A stretch of DNA of 64,000 bases. Source: Bacillota bacterium. GTDB lineage: Bacteria; Bacillota; Negativicutes; Sporomusales; Sporomusaceae. Where the stretch lies: NCBI GenBank assembly GCA_023443285.1, contig JAEZVB010000002.1, positions 1 to 64,000 of the forward strand. The letters run 5' to 3'. Shown here piece after piece: positions 54,301-62,747 of the stretch; positions within the stretch are counted from its first letter, which is position 1, and the number at the start of each line of letters is the position of its first letter. The notes beneath the pieces were generated by a model that ran no database searches, was not told where the DNA came from, and saw only the letters and a program-made list of their open reading frames with translations. The position numbers and the translations under genes are program-made.

Positions 54301-55096
54301 CATAAACATAGCTTCTGGCTTTGCGGTATTCTTCCCATGCTCTGGTAATGGGTTGAGTAAAATGGCCTGTTTCAAAATCGACTTGCTCAATCTTGGTATG
54401 AAAGGTGGTATGTCGGCAATGATCTGACCAATAGGTATCAATAACTTTTATCTCAGTAATTGTCGGATCACGTTTTTCGGAGTCCCGGAAATAACCCTGG
54501 CAAAATGCCAAATCTTCCAGACTCATGGCCAAACCATGTTCTTGAAGAAACTTGGTCAATTCTGCCTGTGCCAGTTTGGTAAAACCGGTAAGACAAGCTA
54601 CATCCCCCGGCATGTTTACAGGCACTTCCAGAGTTGACGGTTTTTCCAGTAAGGCTTCTCTGGCTTCCACCGGATTAATACAATATTCCTTTATTTTCGC
54701 AAGGTCTGCTTCTGAAATTTGCCCGCCCAGCATCAGCACCTTGGCGGTACGAATCTCTGGACGTTCCTTCTGGGTCAAGATTTGGACAGACTGCGCCGCC
54801 CAATCAGCCCGTTGATCATACTGTCCTGGCAAATATTCCATGGCAAACACTTTTGTTCCGTCAGGCACAGTAATTTGTTCAATATAAACAACATCTACCG
54901 GTGGTTCAGAAAAGATAGTATGCAACGATGCCTCAAATTCTGCGTCGCTTATCCCGCTAATATCATACCGATGCAAAATACGCACCTCGGTTAAATTGGT
55001 TATTCCCAGATGATGCTTTAAATCAGAATATACTCCTTCGGCCTCAACGGCAAAACCCGGTTTTTTTTCAACAAATATACGTCGAACGGCGCTCAA
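51314..55096 (-). CDS. purL: Phosphoribosylformylglycinamidine synthase, single-chain
   Basis: The 1260-residue enzyme joins a PurS-like N-terminus, two AIR-synthase-like halves (FKNETHNHPTEIEPFGGAAT, VVLLVGGRTGRDGCGGAT, GIPAIGGKDSMSGSF) and a C-terminal glutaminase (about 990-1260) with IPGGFSAGDEPDGSGKF, nucleophile cysteine in GICNGFQALIKLG and SHGEGRF. It makes FGAM from FGAR in purine synthesis. The length is that of the clade of large PurL found in Clostridia. The start is TTG at 55096 behind AAGGAGG. Here a strong promoter is visible at 55192-55220. Confidence 0.96.
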   Translation of the reverse strand: MSAVRRIFVEKKPGFAVEAEGVYSDLKHHLGITNLTEVRILHRYDISGISDAEFEASLHTIFSEPPVDVVYIEQITVPDGTKVFAMEYLPGQYDQRADWAAQSVQILTQKERPEIRTAKVLMLGGQISEADLAKIKEYCINPVEAREALLEKPSTLEVPVNMPGDVACLTGFTKLAQAELTKFLQEHGLAMSLEDLAFCQGYFRDSEKRDPTITEIKVIDTYWSDHCRHTTFHTKIEQVDFETGHFTQPITRAWEEYRKARSYVYGEKAAERDINLMDIATTAMKELRKQGQLTDLDESEEINACSIVVKADIDGQLEDWLVMFKNETHNHPTEIEPFGGAATCLGGCIRDPLSGRSYAYQAMRVTGSGDPRVPLENTLPGKLSQRKITTSAAAGYSSYGNQIGLATGQVAEVYHEGYIAKRMEIGAVMAAVPKQNVIRQEPQPGDIVLLVGGRTGRDGCGGATGSSKAHTEESLETCGAEVQKGNPPTERKIQRLFRHSAVSTMIKRCNDFGAGGVSVAIGELTDGLQINLDAVPKKYEGLDGTELAISESQERMAVVVAAENAQKFIEYADAENLEATLVAKVSDDNRLTMLWRGKAIVSVSRDFLNTNGAKQYTTVRVAAPASDSYFAGTPIAGNVTSQNGKQAWLKTLQDINVASQKGLVERFDSSIGAGTVFMPFGGKYQATPIEGMVAKLPVISGNTTTGTIMTYGFNPHLSNWSPFHGAVYAIVEAVAKVVALGGNFRTVRLTLQEYFEKLGQDSVKWGKPFSALLGAFYAQQQLGIPAIGGKDSMSGSFNQLNVPPTLVAFAVTPVDVRQAISQEFKQSGSQVVVIRAKRGQDELPDFAALKAAYDKVTQLIQAGKVLSAYPVRAGGIAEAVSKMAFGNRIGIAFAKEVTIQDLFTPDYGAIVLELPAGFEYDKEFGNIAYQLLGETTTAPVIAIDTVTISLEEAFAAWEQALEKVFPTRPELISDRLQNFAAYTTRNKRRPKVAVAKPRVLIPVFPGTNCEYDTVKAFEQAGAIAESLVIRNLSAAHIEESIAALVSKIGKAQIIMIPGGFSAGDEPDGSGKFIATMFRNPRVKQAVTGLLEQRDGLMLGICNGFQALIKLGLVPYGEIRDLSDHSPTLTFNKIGRHISCMVNTKVVSTLSPWLSNVEAGEVFAIPASHGEGRFYATAEEIEQLAKSGQIATQYVDFDGKATYDASFNPNGSFHAIEAITSPDGRVLGKMAHSERIGEHVASNIPGNKDQRLFSAGVSYFK

Positions 55097-55191
55097 AACA
55101 ATACCTCCTTAAAAATATATAAGCAAAGACCCAGCCAATTACATGTACCGGTCTGAAATACTACGGAATCATTGCTAAGATATTATTTTTT

Positions 55192-55220
55192 ATTATAATG
55201 AGTTGAAATTTGAATAGCAA
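55192..55220 (-). promoter_or_regulatory. Sigma-A promoter of purL
   Basis: TTGCTA (minus, 55215-55220), a 17-base spacer and a perfect TATAAT (55192-55197), giving a leader of about 90 bases before the TTG start. I see no purine riboswitch core in the leader. Confidence 0.65.
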
Positions 55221-55225
55221 GTTGG

Positions 55226-55261
55226 AAAAGCAGCTCTGCTTACGCTGAGCTGCTTTTTTTT
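55226..55261. terminator. Terminator after pit
   Basis: AAAAGCAGCTC pairs perfectly with GAGCTGCTTTT around a 10-base loop; an eight-T run follows on the plus strand, and AAAA/CC on the minus. It separates pit from purL. Confidence 0.75.
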
Positions 55262-55277
55262 AATTTGCTATCATTAT

Positions 55278-56276
55278 TTAGAGATGCATAAATAAGGCTA
55301 AAAATTTATACATTAACGCACTGGTTGCCGCACTGAACGGTATGGTTAGAACCCAGGCAAACAACATTTGCTGTGCTACACCCCACCGAACAGCATTAAA
55401 GCGTTTAGATGAGCCTACGCCCATAATTGAGCCAGATACCACATGGGTAGTACTTACCGGCAAGTGAAGGTTAGTCGCTGCAAAAATAACCAGAGATGAG
55501 TTTAAATCGGCAGCAAAACCAGAAATAGGTTCAAGCTTAAATATCTTGCCGCCCATAGTTTTTATAATCTTCCAGCCACCCATCGCAGTTCCTAATCCCA
55601 TAGCTGCTGCGCAGGATAACTTTACCCACATAGGAACCTCTAATGACGGTATCTGTCCAGAGCTTAAGAGCGCCAGCGTAATTATGCCCATGGCTTTTTG
55701 CGCATCATTCGAACCATGCGAGAATGACATCATGCTGGCCGACAAAAGCTGCATCTTCTTGAAGCCGGTGTTTAATTTACACGGCTCCTGGCTGCGGAAA
55801 ATCCACATCATAGCAATCATGATAATATAACCACCGGCCATGGCAATCAGTGGCGATATTACCAAGGATAATACAATTTTTTCAACACCCACGGCATTAA
55901 TAGCATCAAAACCCGCGCCTACAGCGACAGCTCCCAAAACACCGCCAACAAGGGCGTGCGAAGAACTGCTGGGTATACCAAACCACCAAGTAATCAGGTT
56001 CCACACAATGGCACCAAACAGCGCCGAAATGATAACCGGCTGATTAACCAGCGAAGCTGATTTTACAAGATCCCCGCCGATAGTTTTAGCCACACCAGTA
56101 CTATAAAGCGCTCCGGCAAAATTAAGAACTGCCGCTAGCATTACGGCATATTGCGGCTCCAATGCGCGGGTCGAGACCGAAGTGGCGATCGCGTTGGCCG
56201 TATCATGGAAACCATTGATATAGTCAAACGCTAAGGCAAAAACTACCACGACGTAAACCAACGTCATATCAGGCAT
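55278..56276 (-). CDS. pit: Inorganic phosphate transporter, Pit family
   Basis: The 332-residue protein has about ten membrane helices and the two Pit signatures, FDYINGFHDTANAIATSV near the start and MMSFSHGSNDAQKAMGIITLAL in the second half, plus WWFGIPSSSSHALVGGVLGA and PVSTTHVVSGSIMG. It is a proton- or sodium-coupled phosphate carrier. It overlaps the DUF47 gene by eight bases, forming an operon driven by a PhoP-box promoter. Confidence 0.93.
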   Translation of the reverse strand: MPDMTLVYVVVVFALAFDYINGFHDTANAIATSVSTRALEPQYAVMLAAVLNFAGALYSTGVAKTIGGDLVKSASLVNQPVIISALFGAIVWNLITWWFGIPSSSSHALVGGVLGAVAVGAGFDAINAVGVEKIVLSLVISPLIAMAGGYIIMIAMMWIFRSQEPCKLNTGFKKMQLLSASMMSFSHGSNDAQKAMGIITLALLSSGQIPSLEVPMWVKLSCAAAMGLGTAMGGWKIIKTMGGKIFKLEPISGFAADLNSSLVIFAATNLHLPVSTTHVVSGSIMGVGSSKRFNAVRWGVAQQMLFAWVLTIPFSAATSALMYKFLALFMHL

Positions 56277-56898
56277 ATTTCACAATGACTCCCTTTAACA
56301 AATTCGCGATATCCTCTGAAATATCCAGCGTCTCTTCCAGGTGAAGCAAAATTTCTTTCCACTTAATAATCTCAATGGGGTCGGTGCTTTCTCTAAATAG
56401 CTTAGCCATTTCCTGGCGGTATAGTCTGTCACCCATAGCTTCGAACTCAATGATCTTGGCACAGCGCTCTTCCAGTTTTTCCCGTTGTTTTTTGATTTCA
56501 GGCAAACAAGTAAATGCTTTATCAATTTGTTTGGCTGTTTTAGCAACAAGAGCACCCAGTTCCCGGGCTCCCTCCGAGGCAGTACCGGCATTATATAACT
56601 CCATACGTTCAATAACACCTTGGATACAGTCAATAACATCATCCAGCTTATGAGCGATAGCATAGATGTCTTCACGGTCAAGCGGGGTAATAAAACTCTT
56701 ATGTAACAAGCCGACAATTTTTGCAGTGTTGACATCTGCCCTTTTTTCAAGCTCATCTATCTGGGTCATGAATTCGGACAAATCACCAGTTCGGTTTAAC
56801 GCCATTTGTAGTATCTCGGCCGCATCGCGAATGAGTTGGGTATTCTCCAAGAGATAACCATAAAATTTTTCTTCACGCGGCTTCAAGCCAAATCCCAT
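56269..56898 (-). CDS. DUF47 PhoU-like protein, Pit accessory
   Basis: The 209-residue helical protein has DUF47 features: EEKFYGYLLENTQLIRDAAEI, FMTQIDELEKRADVNTAKIVGLLH, HKLDDVIDCIQGVIERMEL and EEILLHLEETLDISEDIANL-like end. Partner proteins of this type pair with Pit transporters. ATG at 56898 is set by AGGAGG (56905-56910), six bases away. It begins the operon downstream of the PhoP box at 56956-56993. Confidence 0.9.
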   Translation of the reverse strand: MGFGLKPREEKFYGYLLENTQLIRDAAEILQMALNRTGDLSEFMTQIDELEKRADVNTAKIVGLLHKSFITPLDREDIYAIAHKLDDVIDCIQGVIERMELYNAGTASEGARELGALVAKTAKQIDKAFTCLPEIKKQREKLEERCAKIIEFEAMGDRLYRQEMAKLFRESTDPIEIIKWKEILLHLEETLDISEDIANLLKGVIVKYA

Positions 56899-56931
56899 AC
56901 TTATCCTCCTCAATTTGTCGGATTCAAACTG

Positions 56932-56993
56932 ATTATAGCATAAAAGCCTACCTTTTGTTAACTTATTGTAAAAAAATGTTAAGATTCAGTTAA
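56932..56993 (-). promoter_or_regulatory. PhoP box and promoter of the DUF47-pit operon
   Basis: On the minus strand four hexamers at 10-11-bp spacing: TTAACT (56988-56993), TTAACA (56977-56982), TTTACA (56967-56972) and TTAACA (56956-56961), followed after 18 bases by an extended -10 TGCTATAAT (56932-56940). The nearest TTAACA takes the -35 place. The pattern matches the pstB box and predicts PhoP activation under phosphate limitation. Confidence 0.78.
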
Positions 56994-57007
56994 TTTATTA
57001 CTCGGTA

Positions 57008-57352
57008 TTAAGACTTAGCCACTAGTACTATTCCACTTAAGATAAGTATGAGCCCTCCCAGCCGAAACATACTGATTGATTCATGAAAAATAAAATAAGA
57101 AGCAATAAAAACCAGTACATATCCCAGACTAATCAGCGGGTACGCATAACTAAGTTCCACTGTACGCAAGGCATAAATCCACAGCAGCGTACTCACACCG
57201 TACAGCGCTAACCCTGCTATCAGCGGCCAGGCAACCATCGCCCTTTCCCATAACGAACCGGTATCAGGTAGTCGCATTGCACCATATTTTAAGCCAACTT
57301 GTCCTATTGCACCAATGAAAACCGAAAGTAATATTATGTATATATCCTTCAT
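57008..57352 (-). CDS. Small EamA/SMR-type membrane transporter
   Basis: The 114-residue protein has four membrane helices: an N-terminal GAIGQVGLKYGAMRL, and LISLGYVLVFIASYFIFHESI plus LGGLILILSGIVLV, typical of drug/metabolite transporter domains and undecaprenyl-phosphate-aminoarabinose flippase ArnE/F relatives. It probably works as a dimer. No second half gene is adjacent. AGGATGGTG precedes the ATG. Confidence 0.75.
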   Translation of the reverse strand: MKDIYIILLSVFIGAIGQVGLKYGAMRLPDTGSLWERAMVAWPLIAGLALYGVSTLLWIYALRTVELSYAYPLISLGYVLVFIASYFIFHESISMFRLGGLILILSGIVLVAKS

Positions 57353-57610
57353 GTTGACACCATCCTGACTATAAAACCGCTTACCGAGATCCGGAGCATC
57401 TAGATTAGTATATTCCCGTTACTGTCAGGTATTCCTGCCAAATATATTGAATTCTTGCCTGCCCTGAAATATTTATACGCAAGACTTCGGCTGTCGCCGA
57501 CAAATTCATGCATCCCACTGTCACACTTGACGACAATACCTATTGTACTTTATTGTTAAAGTTATACTTTCCATGTGGGTAAGATAATATATGGTAAGGA
57601 GGCTGCCGCG

Positions 57611-58300
57611 TTGCCGCCTGTAGTTCGCATCACTGAAATTGATTGTTTCCGTGGAATTGCCATTATTTTAATGATAATTTTTCATATAGTATTTGACCTA
57701 GCTTACTTTTACAACTGGCCGATCGAGTACTTACACGGCTTTTGGTATTACCAGGGTAAGTCTTCCGCCATATTGTTTATGCTGGTATCAGGTGTAAGCA
57801 CCACTTTCAGCCGCAGTCCAATACGCCGGGGGCTAAGTGTATTCGGCGCCGGTATGCTGATTACAATTGTAACCTATCTCTATAACCCATCCATGTATAT
57901 CCAGTTCGGTATCCTACACCTGCTGGGATTTGGCATGCTGATTTCGCCTTGGGTAACTAGGTTACCTGCCTGGTTGCTGATACTGACAGGCACCCTCTTG
58001 GTTATTACAAGTAGTTGGACTGACCGCCTGACAACGTCCACCGCCTGGCTGCTGCCACTTGGCATCACTCCGAGCGGTTTTGCTTCCCTTGACTATTACC
58101 CACTGCTGCCCTGGCTGGGGATAATGCTCTACGGCATGGCTGCAGGCAAGCTGATGTATGCTGCTAAAGAGCCGTTATGGCCATCAGCTACTGCCAACCT
58201 GCCATTTCGCGCCCTTAGCCGTCTGGGTCGCCACTCACTGCTTATTTATCTTATTCACCAACCAATTCTACTGACAATATTCGCCCTGATTTTTCCATAA
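57611..58300 (+). CDS. DUF1624 heparan-alpha-glucosaminide acetyltransferase-like membrane protein
   Basis: The 229-residue protein starts with TTG at 57611, chosen because AAGGAGG lies at 57596-57602; a longer frame has the site inside it. It has about seven hydrophobic helices and the DUF1624 hallmarks RITEIDCFRGIAIILMIIFHIVFDL, FMLVSGVSTTFS and SRLGRHSLLIYLIHQPILL. Related proteins acylate sugars across the membrane. Substrate is unknown. The preceding GTTATACTTTC sequence resembles that before the MurE-like gene at about 46052, perhaps a promoter. Confidence 0.75.
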   Translation: MPPVVRITEIDCFRGIAIILMIIFHIVFDLAYFYNWPIEYLHGFWYYQGKSSAILFMLVSGVSTTFSRSPIRRGLSVFGAGMLITIVTYLYNPSMYIQFGILHLLGFGMLISPWVTRLPAWLLILTGTLLVITSSWTDRLTTSTAWLLPLGITPSGFASLDYYPLLPWLGIMLYGMAAGKLMYAAKEPLWPSATANLPFRALSRLGRHSLLIYLIHQPILLTIFALIFP

Positions 58301-58340
58301 AACCAGCGAGTTGTTTTTTTCCGCAACTACTGAAACAAAA

Positions 58341-58388
58341 AAGGGTCGCCAAAGCAACTTAGTGTTAAGTTACCCGGCGGCTCTTTTT
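58341..58388. terminator. Terminator after the acyltransferase gene
   Basis: AGGGTCGCC pairs with GGCGGCTCT (one G-T), with AACTTA/TAAGTT inside, followed by TTTTTG on the plus strand. It lies 41 bases past the stop and before the convergent RACo-like gene. Confidence 0.75.
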
Positions 58389-58433
58389 GTTATGCGATCG
58401 CAGCATTTTTCCGCGTATCTTTTAAAAGCTAAT

Positions 58434-60275
58434 TCAAATATAACATGGCTTGAGATACATGCTTTCCATAAAATACTGGTTAAAATAAGCATTACCGCCT
58501 AACTCAACATGGATAATCTTGCGGGACTTTTCCTGTAAACCGGCAAAAGCTTGCTGATCAAGCAGCACCTTGACCGCTCCGGCATGAGCGGCATTGCCTG
58601 CTGTTTGAAGCTTATTCATACTTAGATAGGGAATCAAGCCGATGTCGACTGTACTTGACAAGTTTAGATGGGAAGCAAAGGTTCCCGCTAGAATAACGCT
58701 GTCAAGTTCGCCTGCAGCCAGTCCGGCCTTATCAAGCAATGTCCTGATCCCGGCACACACCGCGCCTTTTGCCAGCTGCAGCTGGCTGATATCCTGCTGG
58801 GTCAAAACAATATCGTTACCAACTGAGCTAAAATGCAGCACAAACTCGCGATACTTTTCTCCATTGCGAATGCGTTTTCTCAGTCCTGGTCCCAGATGTA
58901 GACCGGCCTCCGGATCTAGCGGATCAACAATTCTGCCTTCAGGAGTAATAATCCCGACACTTCGCATTTGCTGCACAGCTTCGATTAGGCCTGAACCACA
59001 GATCCCAGTCGCCTCCCCACCACCGATGACAGCAAGCTTAACTTGCTGTCCGGTTATGGAAACCCGCTCGACAGCACCTGGCTCTGCCCGCATGCCGCAA
59101 GTAATGCCGGCTCCCTCAAACGCGGGTCCAGCAGCAGTAGAGCAAGCCCACATCCGCTCCCCAGCCTGCAAATACAATTCACAGTTAGTACCAATGTCAA
59201 TTAACAACTGCCGTCCGCTCTTTAACAAACGTTCTGCCCCCAAAACGGCGCCTAGTGTATCGCCCCCCACAAAACCGCCGACATTGGGAAATAGTAGCAC
59301 CTTCGCGTTGGGCTGTAGCGCAAGACCGGCTTCATCGGCCCCCAATTCCAGGTCAGCTGTACATGCTGCTACAAACGGCGATAGCGCCAAATGGGACGCA
59401 TCAATACCCAGAAACAGATGATGCATGGCCGTGTTGCCTACCACAACCACTTTATAAATGTCGTACGGATCAATAGCCGCCGACTTACATACTGTGCTTA
59501 TCAATTTATTAATGCTATCTAATACCGCTTGCCGCAATAAATCCCGGTTGGTTTGACTGCCATTAGCAAATTGAATGCGTGATATCACGTCAGCCCCAAA
59601 AGCAGCTTGTCCGTTACCGGCAGCCACAAGACCGATTTGCTCGCCACTTTCCAGGTCATATAGTGCAACAGCAATATTGGTTGTGCCAATATCAATGGCT
59701 ATGCCATAAAGAGGCTTCGCCACTGCTCCTGGCTGAATCGCTAGTACCTGGTTATTCCACAAAATAACAGTAACAGTAAAATCCTGCTGCCGCAAAGTAG
59801 CTGGCAAATCTCGCAGTTGCTGCACATCAATCTTCACCTGGTCGAGCTGGCACAACTCCTGGATTTTATGGGCAAGCCTGTCCCAGTCCCCCCGTTCGTC
59901 GGCGAGTGTAGGCCGTTTTACACTGACTTGCAGTTGGCGTATGCCGGCATCCTGAACGCCTGTCTGGTGCGGTACAAAGAGGAGTTCGCCCTTGCGCGCA
60001 GTACTTTCGGCCGACTCACAAATTACAGCCATCCCCTCGCAGGGTTTAACCTGACAGGCCAGACGGATTCCCGCTGCAATCTCTGGGGCAGTAAGCTTGT
60101 GATATTCTATTTCAGACGGTGCAGGAATAACGCTGGTTATTTGCACTTTGCACTTTCCACAGGTTCCTTGCCCATTACAAACATTTGACAACTTCTGATG
60201 ATTACGAACCAGAACGGCCATCAAATTTTCACTCTCGGTTACTGCGATTGCTTGTGTATTAATTCTAATCTGCAT
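58434..60275 (-). CDS. RACo-like corrinoid activation protein (ferredoxin + ASKHA/DUF4445)
   Basis: The 613-residue protein has an N-terminal [2Fe-2S] ferredoxin domain with Cys33, Cys39, Cys42 (CNGQGTCGKC) and Cys74, a linker, and a large ASKHA-type domain from about residue 190 (GIAIDIGTTNIAVALYDLESG, VVVVGNTAMHHLFLG, LLIDIGTNCELYL, CSTAAGPAFEGAGI, GICGSGLIEAVQ, VILAGTFASHLN). RACo proteins use ATP and electrons to restore Co(I) in methyltransferase corrinoid proteins. That fits an acetogen or demethylating anaerobe. No corrinoid or methyltransferase gene is near. Confidence 0.85.
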   Translation of the reverse strand: MQIRINTQAIAVTESENLMAVLVRNHQKLSNVCNGQGTCGKCKVQITSVIPAPSEIEYHKLTAPEIAAGIRLACQVKPCEGMAVICESAESTARKGELLFVPHQTGVQDAGIRQLQVSVKRPTLADERGDWDRLAHKIQELCQLDQVKIDVQQLRDLPATLRQQDFTVTVILWNNQVLAIQPGAVAKPLYGIAIDIGTTNIAVALYDLESGEQIGLVAAGNGQAAFGADVISRIQFANGSQTNRDLLRQAVLDSINKLISTVCKSAAIDPYDIYKVVVVGNTAMHHLFLGIDASHLALSPFVAACTADLELGADEAGLALQPNAKVLLFPNVGGFVGGDTLGAVLGAERLLKSGRQLLIDIGTNCELYLQAGERMWACSTAAGPAFEGAGITCGMRAEPGAVERVSITGQQVKLAVIGGGEATGICGSGLIEAVQQMRSVGIITPEGRIVDPLDPEAGLHLGPGLRKRIRNGEKYREFVLHFSSVGNDIVLTQQDISQLQLAKGAVCAGIRTLLDKAGLAAGELDSVILAGTFASHLNLSSTVDIGLIPYLSMNKLQTAGNAAHAGAVKVLLDQQAFAGLQEKSRKIIHVELGGNAYFNQYFMESMYLKPCYI

Positions 60276-60371
60276 GCGAGACCCTCCGTCATCCTGTACT
60301 CACACCTGCTCTGCCTGCAATACCTACCTTTACACTAGTACAGTTTGTAGTTCTCGTCAATGCTATAATTT

Positions 60372-61772
60372 TTAGACCTGCTTGCTGGTTTCAGACTGCA
60401 GCATGTCATCAATCGCCTCAGCCGCCCGTTTACCTGCACCCATGGCCAGGATAACCGTAGCGGCACCAGTTACGGCATCACCGCCGGCGTAAACGCGTTC
60501 CCGGCTGGTAAGGCCGGACTGTTCATCCGCAACAATACACTGCCATTCATTGATTGCCAAGCCTTCGGTGGTGGACGAAATCAGCGGATTAGGCGATGTC
60601 CCCAGTGACATAATGACAGTATCTACTTCCATAATGAATTCAGATCCAGGCACCTGAACCGGCTTTCTCCGACCTGAAGCATCAGGCTCACCCAGTTGCA
60701 TCCTAATACATTTCAAACCGGTTACCCAGCCTTTGTCATTTACTACGACCTCGGTCGGATTTGTCAACATGTCAAAAATAATCCCTTCTTCATGCGCATG
60801 GTGCACTTCCTCGACCCGAGCCGGCAGCTCTGCTTCTGACCGGCGATACACAATATGGGTCTCGGCTCCTAAACGAGCCGCTGTTCTGGCGGCATCCATG
60901 GCAACATTGCCACCTCCCACTACTGCAACTTTTTGTCCCACCTTGATGGGGGTTGAGTAGTCTTCCCGAAACGCTTTCATCAAATTGTTCCGTGTTAAAA
61001 ACTCATTGGCCGAAAATACGCCATTGGCGTTTTCCCCTGGGATTCCCATGAACTTAGGTAACCCTGCACCTGAGCCAATGAATACGGCAGCAAAGCCCTC
61101 TTGGTTTAATAACTCATCAATAGTGACTGTTTTGCCAACGACAACGTTGGTTTCAATAGTTACACCCAGCTTTTTTAAGTTTTCAATTTCGGTTTTAACA
61201 ACAGTCTCCTTAGGCAGACGAAACTCAGGGATACCATATACCAATACACCGCCCGGCTCGTGCAGCGCCTCAAAGATCGTAACTTCATAACCTCTTAGGG
61301 CCAAATCACCGGCACAAGATAAACCGGCCGGACCGCTGCCGATAATAGCTACCTTTTTGCCGTTTTTAAGGGCTGGAGCAGCGGTATCCACCTGATTTTC
61401 CCGAGCCCAGTCAGCAACAAAGCGTTCTAGTTTGCCAATGGCTACAGCCTCACCCTTAATCCCTAAAATGCACTTGCCCTCACATTGGGTTTCCTGTGGG
61501 CAGACACGACCACACACAGCCGGTAAAGCACTGGCCTGGGCGATAACTTTGGCGGCTTCGGCAATTTCACCTTTTTTTACATGGCTGATAAAAGCCGGAA
61601 TATCTATAGCTACCGGACAATGGCCGATACATTTTGCATTTTTACAGTTTAAACAACGGGCTGCTTCGGCTACAGCTTCTTCCAGCGAATAGCCTAAACA
61701 TACTTCTTCAAAATTGGTCACCCGTTTTTTAGGGCATTGCTCGCGAACAGGAACTCTCGCTGCTTTAGCCAT
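60372..61772 (-). CDS. nfnB: NfnB-type NADPH-linked oxidoreductase (glutamate synthase small-subunit homologue)
   Basis: The 466-residue flavoprotein has an N-terminal iron-sulfur part with CLNCKNAKCIGHCPVAIDI and CGRVCPQETQCEGKC, an FAD motif IGSGPAGLSCAGDLALRGYE, the GVLVYGIPEFRLP loop, and an NAD(P) motif VVGGGNVAMDAARTAARLGAE with VYRRSEAELPAR. Adjacent to the NfnA-like gene (overlap of one base), it is the large subunit of NADH-dependent reduced-ferredoxin:NADP oxidoreductase, an electron-bifurcating enzyme. Sulfide dehydrogenase or GltA homologues look alike; acetogens use the Nfn form. Confidence 0.85.
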   Translation of the reverse strand: MAKAARVPVREQCPKKRVTNFEEVCLGYSLEEAVAEAARCLNCKNAKCIGHCPVAIDIPAFISHVKKGEIAEAAKVIAQASALPAVCGRVCPQETQCEGKCILGIKGEAVAIGKLERFVADWARENQVDTAAPALKNGKKVAIIGSGPAGLSCAGDLALRGYEVTIFEALHEPGGVLVYGIPEFRLPKETVVKTEIENLKKLGVTIETNVVVGKTVTIDELLNQEGFAAVFIGSGAGLPKFMGIPGENANGVFSANEFLTRNNLMKAFREDYSTPIKVGQKVAVVGGGNVAMDAARTAARLGAETHIVYRRSEAELPARVEEVHHAHEEGIIFDMLTNPTEVVVNDKGWVTGLKCIRMQLGEPDASGRRKPVQVPGSEFIMEVDTVIMSLGTSPNPLISSTTEGLAINEWQCIVADEQSGLTSRERVYAGGDAVTGAATVILAMGAGKRAAEAIDDMLQSETSKQV

Positions 61773-62650
61773 TAGTGTTTACCTCCACAGCAGCCACCGG
61801 TATGGTTTCCTTTTTCACTTTCGAGCAAATACCGGCCTTCCTCAGTTTTGTACATAGTCTGTCTGCGGATAGCTTCATCAAAATCCACTAAATGACCATC
61901 AAACTCAGGACCGTCAACACAGGCAAACTTGGTTTCCTCGCCAACAGAGACACGGCAGGCACCGCACATACCTGTGCCATCCACCATAATGGGGTTTAAG
62001 CTGATCGTTGTTTTAATGTCATAACCTGCTGTTAGCTTAGACACAAACTTCATCATAACCATAGGACCAATAGCGATTACGTGGTCATAATTAGCACCGC
62101 CGTCAATCAGTCCTTTTAGTACATCAGTTACAAGTCCCTTCCGACTGTAAGAACCGTCATCGGTAGTAACATACACTTGGGCACCAAGAGTCTTCATTTC
62201 TTCTTCGAGAATTACATAATCTTTGGAGCGCGCACCGATGATAACATCAACCTCTACACCTTGCTGCTGTAGCCATTTAACCTGCGGATATACCGGTGCC
62301 GCACCTACGCCGCCGGCAACAAAAACAAAGCGCTGCTGTTTTAATTCATCAATATCCTCATAAATAAATTCAGAGGCTTCGCCAAGCGGTCCGGCAAAAT
62401 CAGTGAAATAATCACCAACATCATAATTGGCCATATCTATTGTCGATTGTCCTAATGCTTGAAATACAATGGTAACTGTTCCCTTGTCGGCATCAAAATC
62501 ACAAACAGTTAAAGGAATTCGTTCGCCTTTGTCATTCATTTTGACGATAACAAACTGACCGGGTTTGGCTGATCTGGCTACCCGCGGCGCTTCTACATCC
62601 ATTAAATAAATTTGTGGTGCTAACTTCCGTTTCGCGACTATTTTGTACAT
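61772..62650 (-). CDS. nfnA: NfnA-type ferredoxin-NADP reductase-like subunit
   Basis: The 292-residue protein is of the DHOD electron-transfer (PyrK-like) family: FAD-binding GERIPLTVCDFD, NAD-binding VFVAGGVGAAPVYPQVKWL and the [2Fe-2S] motif MCGACRVSVGEETKFACVDGPEFDGHLVDF. It pairs with NfnB (61772) with a one-base overlap. The C-terminus ends GNHTGGCCGGKH, a short Cys/His tail that could bind metal; it is not a usual part of the family as I recall. Confidence 0.85.
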   Translation of the reverse strand: MYKIVAKRKLAPQIYLMDVEAPRVARSAKPGQFVIVKMNDKGERIPLTVCDFDADKGTVTIVFQALGQSTIDMANYDVGDYFTDFAGPLGEASEFIYEDIDELKQQRFVFVAGGVGAAPVYPQVKWLQQQGVEVDVIIGARSKDYVILEEEMKTLGAQVYVTTDDGSYSRKGLVTDVLKGLIDGGANYDHVIAIGPMVMMKFVSKLTAGYDIKTTISLNPIMVDGTGMCGACRVSVGEETKFACVDGPEFDGHLVDFDEAIRRQTMYKTEEGRYLLESEKGNHTGGCCGGKH

Positions 62651-62747
62651 CTAATCTTCATCTCCTGTTTCAACATTATGCGACAAAAATAAACATGAGA
62701 ATTATATCACAAAACATTAGTTATGGAAACTAGAAAACTGTGCAATA

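Noticed and set aside
55097..55191. Purine riboswitch in the purL leader
   Set aside because: The conserved purine-riboswitch core and closing stem cannot be found; the leader is mostly A/T with a normal ribosome site.
58642..59421. A 259-codon plus-strand frame opposite the RACo-like gene
   Set aside because: Antisense shadow of a well-conserved gene, rich in Ser/Pro/Arg as expected of a reverse frame.
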